DNA from: Branchiostoma floridae
Lineage: Eukaryota; Chordata; Leptocardii; Amphioxiformes; Branchiostomatidae
Direction: 5' to 3'
Length of the DNA stretch: 64,000 nucleotides
Assembly (NCBI RefSeq): GCF_000003815.2
Contig: NC_049981.1
Coordinates: forward strand, 8,990,731 to 9,054,730
Shown: positions 55,016-64,000 of the stretch, in pieces
Numbering within the stretch: the first letter of the stretch is position 1
Layout: every line of letters begins with the position of its first letter
Notes under the pieces: model-generated
Told to the model about the DNA's origin: nothing
Database searches by the model: none
What the model saw: the letters and a program-made list of their open reading frames with translations, nothing else
Program-made: the position numbers and the translations under genes

Positions 55016-56640
55016 AAAAATCAAGTTTTGATCAAAGATTTTTCTTTTTGATTCTAAACATGTCTACTAAGTGTATTTCACCTTATAAAAGTGTCAGAAC
55101 GTGAAAAAAAAAGTTTTGAAAAAATGCCATTGGTAATGCATTAGGCACGATAATTTCGCTCAAAACATAAGATTTAGGCCCTTTTCAGCCGTTCTGCGCT
55201 TACTACGAACTTTGCCATTAAAAATCGAGTTTTGATCAAAGATTTTTCTTTTCGATTCTAAACATGTCTACTAAGTGTATTTCACCTTATAAAAGTGTCA
55301 GAACGTGAAAAAAAAAGTTTTGAAAAAATGCCATTGGTAATGCATTAGACACGATAATTTCGCTCAAAACATAAGATTTAGGCCCTTTTCAGCCGTTCTG
55401 CGCTTACTACGAAATTTGCCAATAAAAATCGAGTTTTGATCAAAGATTTTTCTTTTTGATTCTAAACATGTCTACTAAGTGTATTTCACCTTATAAAAGT
55501 GTCAGAACGTGAAAAAAAAAGTTTTGAAAAAATGCCATTGGTAATGCATTAGACACGATAATTTCGCTCAAAACATAAGATTTAGGCCCTTTTCAGCCGT
55601 TCTGCGCTTACTACGAAATTTGCCAATAAAAATCGAGTTTTGATCAAAGATTTTTCTTTTTGATTCTAAACATGTCTACTACGTGTATTTCACCTTATAA
55701 AAGTGTCAGAACGTGAAAAAAAAAGTTTTGAAAAAATGCCATTGGTAATGCATTAGACACGATAATTCGCTCAAAACATAAGATTTAGGCCCTTTTCAGC
55801 CGTTCTGCGCTTACTACGAACTTTGCCATTAAAAATCGAGTATTGATCAAAGATTTTTCTTTTTGATTCTAAACAAGTCTACTAAGTGTATTTCACCTTA
55901 TAAAAGTGTCAGAACGTGAAAAAAAAAGTTTTGAAAAAATGCCATTGGTAATGCATTGGACACGATAATTTCGCTCAAAACATAAGATTTAGGCCCTTTT
56001 CAGCCGTTCTGCGCTTACTACGAACTTTGCCATTAAAAATCGAGTTTTGATCAAAGATTTTTCTTTTTGATTCTAAACATGTCTACTAAGTGTATTTCAC
56101 CTTATAAAAGTGTCAGAACGTGAAAAAAAAGTTTTGAAAAAATGCCATTGGTAATGCATTAGACACGATAATTTCGCTCAAAACATAAGATTTAGGCCCT
56201 TTTCAGCCGTTCTGCGCTTACTACGAACTTTGCCATTAAAAATCGAGTTTTGATCAAAGATTTTTCTTTTTGATTCTAAACATGTCTACTAAGTGTATTT
56301 CACCTTATAAAAGTGTCAGAACGTGAAAAAAAAAGTTTTGAAAAAATGCCATTGGTAATGCATTAGACACGATAATTTCGCTCAAAACATAAGATTTAGG
56401 CCCTTTTCAGCCGTTCTGCGCTTACTACGAACTTTGCCATTAAAAATCGAGTTTTGATCAAAGATTTTTCTTTTTGATTCTAAACATGTCTACTAAGTGT
56501 ATTCAGCTTATAAAAGTGTCAGAACGTGAAAAAAAAGTTTTGGAAAAATGGCATTGGTAATGGATTAGACACGATAATTTCGATTTCCTCTTAACAAACA
56601 AGAATTATGACCTTTTTCGGCTGTCTTGCCTTACGNACGC
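55016..56640 (+). repeat. Satellite: eight 204-bp units
   Basis: The junction TCRAGTTTTGATCAAAG lies at 55022, 55226, 55430, 55634, 55837, 56041, 56244 and 56448, a period of 203-204 bp. Six or seven units appear almost identical (differences such as aaatttgcc/actttgcc and single-base indels in the A run). The last unit decays after 56500. Such homogeneity implies recent amplification or conversion. An isolated N lies at 56636. Confidence 0.95.
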
Positions 56641-56662
56641 GGGAATTGTATGGGTATTATTG

Positions 56663-57292
56663 TACAAAAATCGAACACTTTTTGTTTAAAAGTCACTTCC
56701 ACTAATGACACTTAATGACACCCAAAAATGAATTTTACAAAATTCCTAGTGCAAGAATGGACTCTTCCAGTGCACCCCATGTGAATTTGCACAATAGACT
56801 AGTCCAGAAATACTCCCACTGAAAACATGGCCAAGGTTGAACTAAGCAAAAAAGGCATGAAAAGGTAAAACAGACCAGTCCAAAAACACTTCCACTAAAA
56901 ATGGAATATTGATTCATCACCTTTCTAAAACTAAATTTGAAAACATCCCCATGCAAGAATGGACTCTTCTTGCGATGCCCCTATGTAAAGTGGTGCAGTC
57001 CAAAAATACATCCGCTAAAATTGGACTTGGACGTAATCACCAAAGTCCCAAAAATGGATTTTAAAAACCCCCCATGTAAGGATGGACTCTTCCAGCACAA
57101 CCTATGTAAAATTGCAACGTTGACCAGTCAAAAAATAACCACACTGAAACACTTTGACATATCAAATCACCAAAGTCCATAAGCAAATTTAAAAAGAATG
57201 CCCCCCTCCATGCAAGAATGGACTTTTCCAGTACACCCCATGTAAAATTGCCAAATAGTCCAGTTCAAAAATACTCCCACTGAGAGACATTA
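56663..57292 (+). repeat. Composite repeat segment, copy 2 left part
   Basis: Homologous to 50879-51520 with few differences (for example ctttttg versus cttttg near 56680). It ends at 'gagagacat' plus TA, where a MITE is inserted; the uninterrupted form is at about 51512-51535 and, inverted, near 54895. Confidence 0.85.
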
Positions 57293-58271
57293 CAGTCAAA
57301 CCTGTCTATAGCGGCCACTCAAGGGACTGGTCAAAATTGGCCACTATAGAGAGGTGGCCACTATAGAGAATATGCTAATTAATTGACCACAAGCAATAAG
57401 TTACACATGGTTTTAGTACCCACTGATCTCTATTCACATAATACAGTACTGTACATGTACTGCAATGATTTTTACACTGAAAACAAAAGCCATAAAAAGT
57501 TTTAAATGTTCTACAGTTGATATTGTCTGAAGAGACCGGTATCGTCATATTTCTTTGATCTTTCGTCTTGTATCCTTTGATACTTCGCCGTCCGTATGTT
57601 CCCGCTCGCGTTCACACGTCAGATTCGCCCATTATGCTAATGTGGTACTCAAGAAAAGTCACGTCATTTTAGACTTATCTCTTAATAAATGTAAGAATAC
57701 AATCCACCATAGTCTGAAGTTCATATCATTTTGTCTTTGTAACAATTATTTACAAATTTTTGTGATGTAAATTAACCTAAGCAATAGTGTATTAGAACGT
57801 AACTTTAACACAATTTACCTCCGTAATATTGGTGTCGTCTATTGACCTTATATGACCTCGTTTGTCAGCANNNNNNNNNNNNNNNNNNNNNNNNNNNNNN
57901 NNNNNNNNNNNNNNNNNNNNNNNNNNNNNNNNNNNNNNNNNNNNNNNNNNNNNNNNNNNNNNNNNNNNNNGCGCCAGTTTACGAAGTTTTGTTTTGAAAA
58001 TAAGTCAGAGGTTTTAAATCCGGCGTAGGGTGACGACACGGCCGCTGTATGTGGCCGAACGCGTGCCGAAACATAGATCAGCGGTCCGCGTGGCCGTAAT
58101 CGGCAGTGTTTTTGTACCTGCGGGACCGGAAATCGTGTGGTCGTGGCCGCGTTGGACAGTTGGCCGCTAAGCCTATTTCTTAATCATTACGAATCCAAGG
58201 GACCGACAAAAAGTGGCCACTATGGGCAGGTGGCCGTTATGCAAAGGTGGCCGCTAATACAGGTTTGACTG
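57293..58271. mobile_element. MITE of the CAGTCAAACC family, complete ends
   Basis: Starts CAGTCAAACCTGTC, ends CAGGTTTGACTG, and is flanked by TA on both sides (57291-57292 and 58272-58273). The empty site is present in two other copies of the host repeat, so the insertion is exact. Subterminal GGCCAC and its complement are repeated at both ends. The roughly 980-bp interior, with a 100-N gap (57871-57970), has no recognised transposase. TA duplication plus CAGT ends point to the Tc1/mariner superfamily. Confidence 0.85.
57871..57970. other. Assembly gap (100 N)
   Basis: A run of exactly 100 N inside the MITE. Confidence 0.99.
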
Positions 58272-59237
58272 TATATAATCAACAGTCCAAAGATGAATTT
58301 AAAAAATATGTACCCCCTCCGTGCCAGAATGGACTCATCCAGATAACACCGGGCTCACTGATTGGCTGCCAATCCCCTTCGGGATGTTGACTCAGGCTAC
58401 GTGATTGGTTGCCTCTTTAATCAAGTTACTAGTATATATCGACATGTGCACATGCTGTCTTCAGGTGGGAGAGGTCAACGACCTTGAGGTCGTTGACCCT
58501 CTGGCCAGTGGAGAATTACCCAAAAAGTCCCCAAATATATCATTTTGAAGTGGTTTATGCCAGAAATTATACTTGGGTCATTTGAATGAATATCTAGCGC
58601 ACCTATTTACCAAAATGTAGGTCATTTGGTTACAAGACCAGGGAACAGGAGCCAAAAGCGTACGTTTTTGGTCAAACAATGGCCAAAAAATTCCAAAATT
58701 AAGCATTTTGTTGTACCCTATGCCCAAAGCGTTAATGAATTCATGTGCGCATATGTACACGGTACTCCTCTANNNNNNNNNNNNNNNNNNNNNNNNNNNN
58801 NNNNNNNNNNNNNNNNNNNNNNNNNNNNNNNNNNNNNNNNNNNNNNNNNNNNNNNNNNNNNNNNNNNNNNNNAATGGGGGTATAGGAGCCAAAAATGTCA
58901 TTTTTGGGGCAAAAAATGGCAAAAAAAAGCCAAAATTAAGCATTTTGCTGTACCGTATGCCAAAATTGTTTTTGAATTTTTGTGGGCATATGATCAAGGC
59001 ACCTCTGTACCAAATTTCAGGTCATTCGGCTGTAATACCAGGGTACAGGGGGGCAAAATGTACATAAAAATTGCAAAAAACATGAATAAAATCAGTTTAA
59101 AGGAAGATATGAAAAAAATGAGAAAAAAGCACCTGGGTATTGACCCACTCTACCCTTGTACCAAATTTCAAGTAATTCGGTCCAGGAACGACGGAGTTGA
59201 ATCGATTTGAAGATTTGACAGGAGAAAGAAAGAAGAA
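58272..59237 (+). repeat. Composite repeat copy 2, right part with family A body and tail
   Basis: Continues the host repeat after the MITE: the arm-like block to about 58765, a 100-N gap (58773-58872), family A units, and the tail 'gatttgacaggagaaagaaa' near 59212-59231. The stretch 58473-58498 is a short palindrome (GGTCAACGACC TTGA GGTCGTTGACC) absent from arms 1 and 2. Confidence 0.85.
58773..58872. other. Assembly gap (100 N)
   Basis: A run of exactly 100 N inside the family A repeat; unit count here is uncertain. Confidence 0.99.
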
Positions 59238-59345
59238 CTAGAAAGGCCGACATTTGCTTAAGAGCAAATACAGCATATTTCAGCCATACCCCTTCCCACG
59301 CAACATTGGACTGTTCCAAATCACCCCTGCGCAAAAATGGAACAT
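59238..59345 (+). repeat. Family A-associated head block, third copy
   Basis: Matches 50800 and 47938 ('aaggccgacatttgctt', 'cagcatatttcagccat'), directly after a family A tail. The head-after-tail order suggests that adjacent units of a larger tandem arrangement once existed. Confidence 0.65.
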
Positions 59346-59984
59346 CCTCTTAACAGTACATTATCCCCCAAAGTGGACTGGTATTGTGAATTGATTCCAG
59401 GTAAAGACAGAGCTTGCTTCTATTTTTCAGAAAATGACAATAATCACACCTTCCATTCAGAAAATGTTCATCATGACTGAAAATTGTTGAATGACTTCAT
59501 GTAATGTCATTAACAATTTTCAGTACGATAACTAGGTGTAAGTTTTAAAAAGTATAAGCTCCTTGTGATGTGGGTACATTTATTATTGCAGTGAACTTTT
59601 TTATTCAAGTAGGACATACGATTTAATAATTATCAAGCAGGTGCAGGTACTGTAGGAGCGTTTGTTTTCTTCAAGCTGTAAAACTGTTAAACTGTTTTAC
59701 TTTGTATGCAATCAGCCATCGAGCCTATTCTTATTTTAGTTTAACAACTCAGTCCTGCCAGACCCGGAAGATACGATTGAACCTTGTTCGAGGATTTATT
59801 TTCGTCTGTCTGGTCAGTCTGTTCATACACTGGCGCTGAGAATGTTTTATTGGGCTGAAACTCTGGCAGTTTAAAGTTACTTACAATTTGAATGTTCAAA
59901 GTTTATGTCAAACAACAACAGCACTAGGAACACATACATTTGCTCTGGAGAAAATACAGCAGTTTTCGCAAGTTCCAGTCCAGT
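59346..59984. other. No feature seen
   Basis: AT-rich sequence with no recognised exon; the next WDR11 exon might be expected in this general area but is not found. Confidence 0.45.
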
Positions 59985-60215
59985 GATAGAAATGTGGCCA
60001 CTATAGAGAAAAATGCTGATCTATTGACTAGGAGCCATACGTTACACATGATTTCAGTACACTGACCATTAATCATATAAACATTGCACAGGTAAGCCAA
60101 TTGTTTAGATGTACAATTAAGTTCAAATAATTCTGAAGAGAAATATTGATGAGAAAATAATCATTCTCGCCACTGTCTAACTTATAATTACGTATCAAAA
60201 CTAAACGCAGATTTT
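59985..60215 (+). repeat. MITE scrap joined to a family A-associated block
   Basis: 'gtggccactatagagaaaaa' and 'cgttacacatg' match 57350-57410 of the MITE. The following 'cataaacattgcacaggtaa' to 'cattctcgcca' matches 50134-50230. Confidence 0.6.
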
Positions 60216-60756
60216 CTAACTAACGCACCTTTCGCCGACTTCATCAAAGGACCGCCGGCTATCAATCAAACACGGCTGTTGATTAGACTTAGACTAAGAT
60301 AGAGTTTCAAACAGTCATGTGCTGTGTGCCAGTTGACAGCAAACTTCATGCTACGTGATGTTTTACATTGCTTGGACCTTCTTTCCTACAGCGGTGCTTC
60401 TACAAAATATTTAGACTGTAACACTGAGTCCCACATGTTTTATAGAATAGAATTTGACGCAGAACAGCGTTTTTTGCTGGGTATTTTTCTTGAAACATGT
60501 CCGTGGGAATATCAGCGAGGCGGCGACGTAGGGATATCAGACCGTCAACAAAGTCGCACGGCGGCTAACGGCGCAGCGAAGATACTAGCGCTATAAATAA
60601 GCGCTTCAACTAAGGATGGCAACCCGTACAATATTTTTGTATACTGTTGAGCTAAGTAAAGTTTGTTGTCTATGAGGTTTCAGTTGTCTTTGAAGCTTTG
60701 ACCCGAAATATTTTAAAGTCAAACTGCTGCCTTCGGAAGAGAAGTGACTGCTACGA
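60216..60756 (+). repeat. Direct repeat, copy 1 (60538-60756)
   Basis: 60538-60756 ('gaccgtcaacaaagtcgcac' through 'agaagtgactgctacga') recurs at 61296-61487. 60216-60537 shows nothing recognised beyond a 90-codon open frame (60324-60596) without a known domain. Confidence 0.6.
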
Positions 60757-61118
60757 NNNNNNNNNNNNNNNNNNNNNNNNNNNNNNNNNNNNNNNNNNNN
60801 NNNNNNNNNNNNNNNNNNNNNNNNNNNNNNNNNNNNNNNNNNNNNNNNNNNNNNNNNNNNNNNNNNNNNNNNNNNNNNNNNNNNNNNNNNNNNNNNNNNN
60901 NNNNNNNNNNNNNNNNNNNNNNNNNNNNNNNNNNNNNNNNNNNNNNNNNNNNNNNNNNNNNNNNNNNNNNNNNNNNNNNNNNNNNNNNNNNNNNNNNNNN
61001 NNNNNNNNNNNNNNNNNNNNNNNNNNNNNNNNNNNNNNNNNNNNNNNNNNNNNNNNNNNNNNNNNNNNNNNNNNNNNNNNNNNNNNNNNNNNNNNNNNNN
61101 NNNNNNNNNNNNNNNNNN
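60757..61118. other. Assembly gap (362 N)
   Basis: A run of N; the content is unknown. Confidence 0.99.
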
Positions 61119-61569
61119 AGGTCATGGCATGGAAACAAAAGAAACCGATTTCCCCTAAAAAAAGTGCTGGAATTAAGCCTTTTACAGTACTTAATGCCAA
61201 AAATTTTACTTGGATCATTTTACCAACTATCTTATGCCTATCTATACCAAATGTTACTCATACCAGGGCACAGGGGTGCAAAATATACCGTTATGAGACC
61301 GTCAACAACAGTCGCACGGAGCTAACAGCGCAGCGAAAATACCATCGCTAGCGTTTCAACTTCGGATAACAAGTTATAAGTACTGTTGAACTCAGTAACG
61401 TTAAAGTTTGTTTTTAGTTGCCTTTGACGGTTTGACCTGAAATAGTGTTACGCTAAACTCCTGAAGAGAAGTTAAGTGACTGCTGCGATTATCATAGATA
61501 TGCCCCTAAGAACTGATACAATATAAAGCCTTCTGAATAGTCTAAAATGCGAGAGCCTTAGGCGGGCTT
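61119..61569 (+). repeat. Partial family A copy plus direct repeat copy 2
   Basis: 61130-61290 is family A body ('gaaaccgatttcccctaaaa', 'ttacttggatcattttacca'). It breaks off at 'aatataccgtta', and 61296-61487 repeats 60538-60756. The order differs from the intact copy at 61570. Confidence 0.65.
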
Positions 61570-62600
61570 CGCTCCCCCTGGCGGGAACACTGCTATATAC
61601 GGGATCATGAGGCCCCGCTTATGAATATTAATTAGCCTTTGGCCTCCTCTTCGCTGATTGGCTAGGTCTTTGATTCAATTAACTCTCCGGCTGACGCGCA
61701 CAGGTGTGGCTCTGTGCAGGGTCACGGAAGGTCACGTCAGGAAGCCAAAAGAAAACAAATTTCCCCTCAGAAAAGTGCCAAAATTAATCATTTTAAAGTT
61801 GTTTATGTCAAAAATTTTACTTGAATCTTGTTACCAAGTATCTAATGCCTATCTATACCAAATTTCAGGTCATTTAATTGTAATACCAGGGTACAGGAGC
61901 CAAAAGTGTCCTTTTTTGGTCAAAAATTGGCCAAAAATCGCAAAAATAAGCATTTTGTTGCACTATACACCAAAAGTGTTATGGAATTTATATGAAGGGA
62001 TTATCAAGGCACATCTGTGTCAAATTTCAGCTCATTCGGTTGCAATACCAAGGTACAGGAGCCAAAAGTGTCCTTTTTTGGTCAAAAATTGGTCAAAAAA
62101 TCACAAAAATAAGCATTTTGTTGTACTGTACACCAAAAGTGTTATTGAATTTATATGGGGGCATTATCAAGGCACATCTCTGTCAAATTTCAGCTCATTT
62201 GGTGTAATACCAGGGTACAGGGGCCAAAAGTGTCCTTTTTTGGTCAAAAATTGGTCAAAAAATCGCAAAAATAAGCATTGTGTTGTACTGTACACCAAAA
62301 GTGTAATCGAATTTATATGGGAGCATTATCAAGGCACATCTCTGTCAAATTTCAGCTCATTTGGTTGTAATACCAGGGTACAGGGGCCAAAATATACAGT
62401 TTTGGTCTAAAATTGATCAAAAAATCTCAATAAAATCATTTTAGAGGCAGATATGAAAAAACTGAGAAAAAAGCATCAAGGTATTGGCCCATTCTACCCC
62501 TGTGCCAAATTTCAGGTCATTCGGTCCAGGAACGGCGGAGATGAATCACTTTGAAGATTTGACAGGAGAAAGAAAGAAAGAAAGAAAGAAACATTACGAA
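61570..62600 (+). repeat. Family A, longest copy with 162-bp units
   Basis: The head (GGCGGGAACACTGC, gaatattaattag) is followed by three in-register units: 'gtgtcc' at 61906, 62068 and 62230, then the last block at about 62392, exactly 162 bp each. The final segment reads 'caaatttcaggtcattcggt', then 'gatttgacaggag' and GAAA repeats (62566-62591). Because 162 is divisible by three, a 250-codon frame (61658-62410) stays open across all units with peptides such as CPFLVKNWSKN. I see no sign that it is a gene. Confidence 0.85.
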
Positions 62601-62695
62601 TACAATATATTTCACCATACTATGTATGGCTGAAATATAAACATTACGAATACAATATATTTCACCATACCTATGGTATGGCTGAAATATAAAAA
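62589..62695 (+). repeat. 57-bp direct duplication beside WDR11 exon
   Basis: 'aaacattacgaatacaatat' ... 'ggctgaaatata' occurs twice in tandem (62589-62640 and 62639-62693), each containing a CCATAC..GTATGG hairpin. It starts with the end phrase of the family A tail and lies just 14 bases from the exon at 62709. Confidence 0.75.
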
Positions 62696-62708
62696 GTCTA
62701 GAACTCAC

Positions 62709-62773
62709 CTGTACAATAGCTCCAACACCTTTATGAAATGTCCCAGGGATAGCAGCACCAAGATAGCTTTACT
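62709..62773 (-). CDS. WDR11: WDR11 exon (SKAILVLLSLG)
   Basis: A 65-bp minus-strand exon with acceptor ttttgtag|AGT and donor ACAG|gtgagt. It encodes SKAILVLLSLGHFIKVLELLY plus two bases. In WDR11 this follows VNQK directly (KSKALLVLLSLG...), and here the previous exon ends VNYK. The remaining C-terminus (an expected ...RYFDRAALF... block) is not found further left; it may be in a gap, diverged, or missed. WDR11 is a WD-repeat scaffold acting at the trans-Golgi network with FAM91A1 and C17orf75; this segment is C-terminal to the beta-propellers. Confidence 0.88.
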
Positions 62774-63058
62774 CTACAAAATTAAAACAAACCAAAAGAT
62801 TGGCAGGAGACATTGGGTAACTAATCAGCACCTTGGACATTTCTGTATATTACACGTTGCTAATCTGATGTCTAGCAGGATGTCACATGACATTGGATAA
62901 CCAATCAGCACCATGGACATTTCTGTATATAACATTTGTACATTATAAGCCAATCTGCAAGTATAGAATTACATTACATGATATAGGATAACCAATCATC
63001 ACTACAAAGGTTCTCATCCCCATATGTTTGAGGTAGAAGAATAAGAGGACTGCCCTAC
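62774..63058. repeat. WDR11 intron with 85-bp tandem units
   Basis: 'gacattgg.taac.aatcagcacc' and 'ggacatttctgtatat' occur at about 62803 and 62889, with a partial third near 62980 ('ataggataaccaatcatcac'). Period about 85 bp. Confidence 0.6.
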
Positions 63059-63139
63059 CTTATAGTTGACAGCAGATGAGCAGAGATGGTCCACCCATCT
63101 CTTCATCACCTCTGAGCACTCCACATTGTTCAGGGAAGC
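63059..63139 (-). CDS. WDR11: WDR11 exon (RWVDHLC)
   Basis: An 81-bp exon, exactly 27 codons, with acceptor ccctttag|GCT and donor ATAAG|gtaggg. It encodes ASLNNVECSEVMKRWVDHLC and ends VNYK. The RWVDHLCS..VN.K block is strongly diagnostic of the WDR11 C-terminal region. Phase 0 at both ends fits the neighbours (LAK before, SKAI after). Confidence 0.92.
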
Positions 63140-63336
63140 CTAAAGGGCAGAAATCAGGTACGTAATGTACCATTTATTAAGTCTCCTGCCTTCATCTGTG
63201 CTAAAAGCTCCTTGCAAAAGTGATTTTGGCAACTTGAGTACATATGATGAAGAAGCAAAGTACGTGACTTTGTAATTGTGATACTACATTAACGTATTTT
63301 GTGAGTCCCCCACTGCAAAAAAAAAAACTTCCGTAC

Positions 63337-63434
63337 CTTGGCTAGCCAGGCAGCCTGGTCCCATTCCCCATAGTCCTGCAGGTACCGACAGGCATCAAAT
63401 GCCTTGTCAATCAAACACAGTAGCTGTACACCCT
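63337..63434 (-). CDS. WDR11: WDR11 exon (LIDKAFDACRYLQ)
   Basis: A 98-bp exon with acceptor ccccacag|AGG and donor CCAAG|gtacgg. It encodes GVQLLCLIDKAFDACRYLQ then DYGEWDQAAWLAK, matching the conserved WDR11 stretch GVQLLCLIDKA.DACRYLQ..GEW..AAWLAK. The first two bases (AG) complete a Glu codon with the G at the end of the previous exon, which requires a GC donor there. Confidence 0.95.
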
Positions 63435-63648
63435 CTGTGGGGAGAAGTCAGAGTCTCATTAGAGGTAAAACTGTTAACATACGAGTATCTGTGGAGGGAA
63501 GTACGCTACTTTGGTGGGGGCATGTGCTCTCTGAGTGCTGAATCATTATCAAAATCATCCATCAAAATCTGTTGATTGGACGCTAAATTTAACATACTGA
63601 TCCTGTGAACTTTGAATTTGTTGAGAATAAAGTGGTGATTTTACTTGC
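63435..63648. other. WDR11 intron with a GC-AG splice pair
   Basis: On minus this 214-bp intron begins gcaagt (reverse complement of 63643-63648) and ends cccacag. The preceding exon ends CCAG, so the donor reads CAG|gcaagt, the standard context of GC donors. Using the nearby GT four bases downstream would break the frame. Confidence 0.75.
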
Positions 63649-63743
63649 CTGGCAGTTTGCCATTTGCGATGAGGTTGGTGGCCACCAGTTTGATGGTGCT
63701 CTGTGAGGCCCCCGAGGAACGGATGGTTGCGATGAGGCATGCC
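63649..63743 (-). CDS. WDR11: WDR11 exon (STIKLVATNLIANGKL)
   Basis: A 95-bp exon with acceptor gttccag|G. It encodes ACLIATIRSSGASQSTIKLV then ATNLIANGKLP plus one base. The SSG.SQSTIKLVATN.IANGKL block is essentially invariant in metazoan WDR11. Its donor is GC rather than GT. Confidence 0.95.
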
Positions 63744-63861
63744 CTGGAACAGATGTTCAACATAAATGTTGTTCCATTCAAAATGTGCAGGGAGCAGCTA
63801 GGGAATTTGGCAACCCTTTCCTTATCTAGTTATCCATACCTCAAAATGGCATTCAACTTAC

Positions 63862-63932
63862 CTTAGTGAGTCTGAAAAGTAGTTGTCATTGTCAGCATCT
63901 GTCTCCAGGTACAGCTGCACTGCTCTGTCACT
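63862..63932 (-). CDS. WDR11: WDR11 exon (DRAVQLYLETDADN)
   Basis: A 71-bp exon with acceptor cccacag|AGT and donor CTAAG|gtaagt. It encodes SDRAVQLYLETDADNDNYF then SDSLR, with the Arg codon completed by the next exon. It corresponds to the WDR11 segment just before ACL..T. Upstream exons (the WD repeats) lie right of the window. Confidence 0.9.
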
Positions 63933-64000
63933 CTGTGGGTCACATGTGGTGTTTTTAGCTGGGTAATGCTATTCTAGTTTTATCAGGGTATCTGACAATG
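63933..64000. other. WDR11 intron at window edge
   Basis: Only 68 bases; intron sequence upstream (minus sense) of the last visible exon. Confidence 0.6.

Noticed and set aside
55016-56640. CRISPR-like regular repetition
   Set aside because: Units are 204 bp and contiguous, without short repeats separated by unique spacers, and the host is clearly eukaryotic.

Overview
This is eukaryotic, repeat-crowded genomic DNA with small scattered exons, GT-AG introns, AATAAA signals and ten runs of N (assembly gaps). The two recognisable genes are metazoan housekeeping genes. Together with the style of the non-LTR retrotransposons and repeat families, this suggests an invertebrate deuterostome, most likely a lancelet (Branchiostoma). 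That assignment is inference and was not searched.

Layout. (1) 1-24.4 kb: the 5' end of a glutamine-fructose-6-phosphate transaminase gene (GFPT) on the minus strand. Exon 1 contributes only seven coding bases (24337-24343). Exon 2 lies at 6541-6648 and exon 3 at 1620-1721; the rest runs off the left edge. Intron 1 is 17.7 kb. It holds a nearly intact non-LTR retrotransposon (6815-7107 plus 13126-15363) split in frame by about 6.0 kb of other DNA, along with SINE-like units, degenerate tandem repeats, a TA-flanked MITE family and a fold-back element. (2) 24.4-35.4 kb: the GFPT promoter, a 1.2-kb inverted-repeat element carrying a tRNA-like sequence, an 11-unit array of about 184 bp, and fragments of at least two further non-LTR retrotransposons. 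(3) 35.4-50 kb: poorly annotated DNA with one weak candidate spliced gene end (37173-37556), an interrupted CR1/L2-like element (42040-42547 and 46108-46455), a long inverted repeat (45100-45806) and a CpG-richer zone (48.3-49.8 kb) that may hold an orphan promoter. (4) 50-62.6 kb: a mosaic of one large repeat family ('family A', with internal units of about 162 bp), two near-identical inverted 575-bp arms, an eight-unit 204-bp satellite, and a MITE insertion whose empty sites are also present in the window. (5) 62.7-64 kb: five exons from near the C-terminus of WDR11 on the minus strand, one of them using a GC splice donor.

The two genes have unrelated jobs: hexosamine synthesis (GFPT) and WDR11-complex trafficking. 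There is no operon-like logic. Most of the window is layered transposable-element history, and nested insertions let several relative ages be read directly. I see no CRISPR array, rRNA gene or convincing functional tRNA gene. No new biological system can be claimed from the sequence alone. The most informative novelties are a covarying 3'-terminal stem-loop shared by several retroelements, dated nested insertions, and fold-back elements whose ends are minisatellites.
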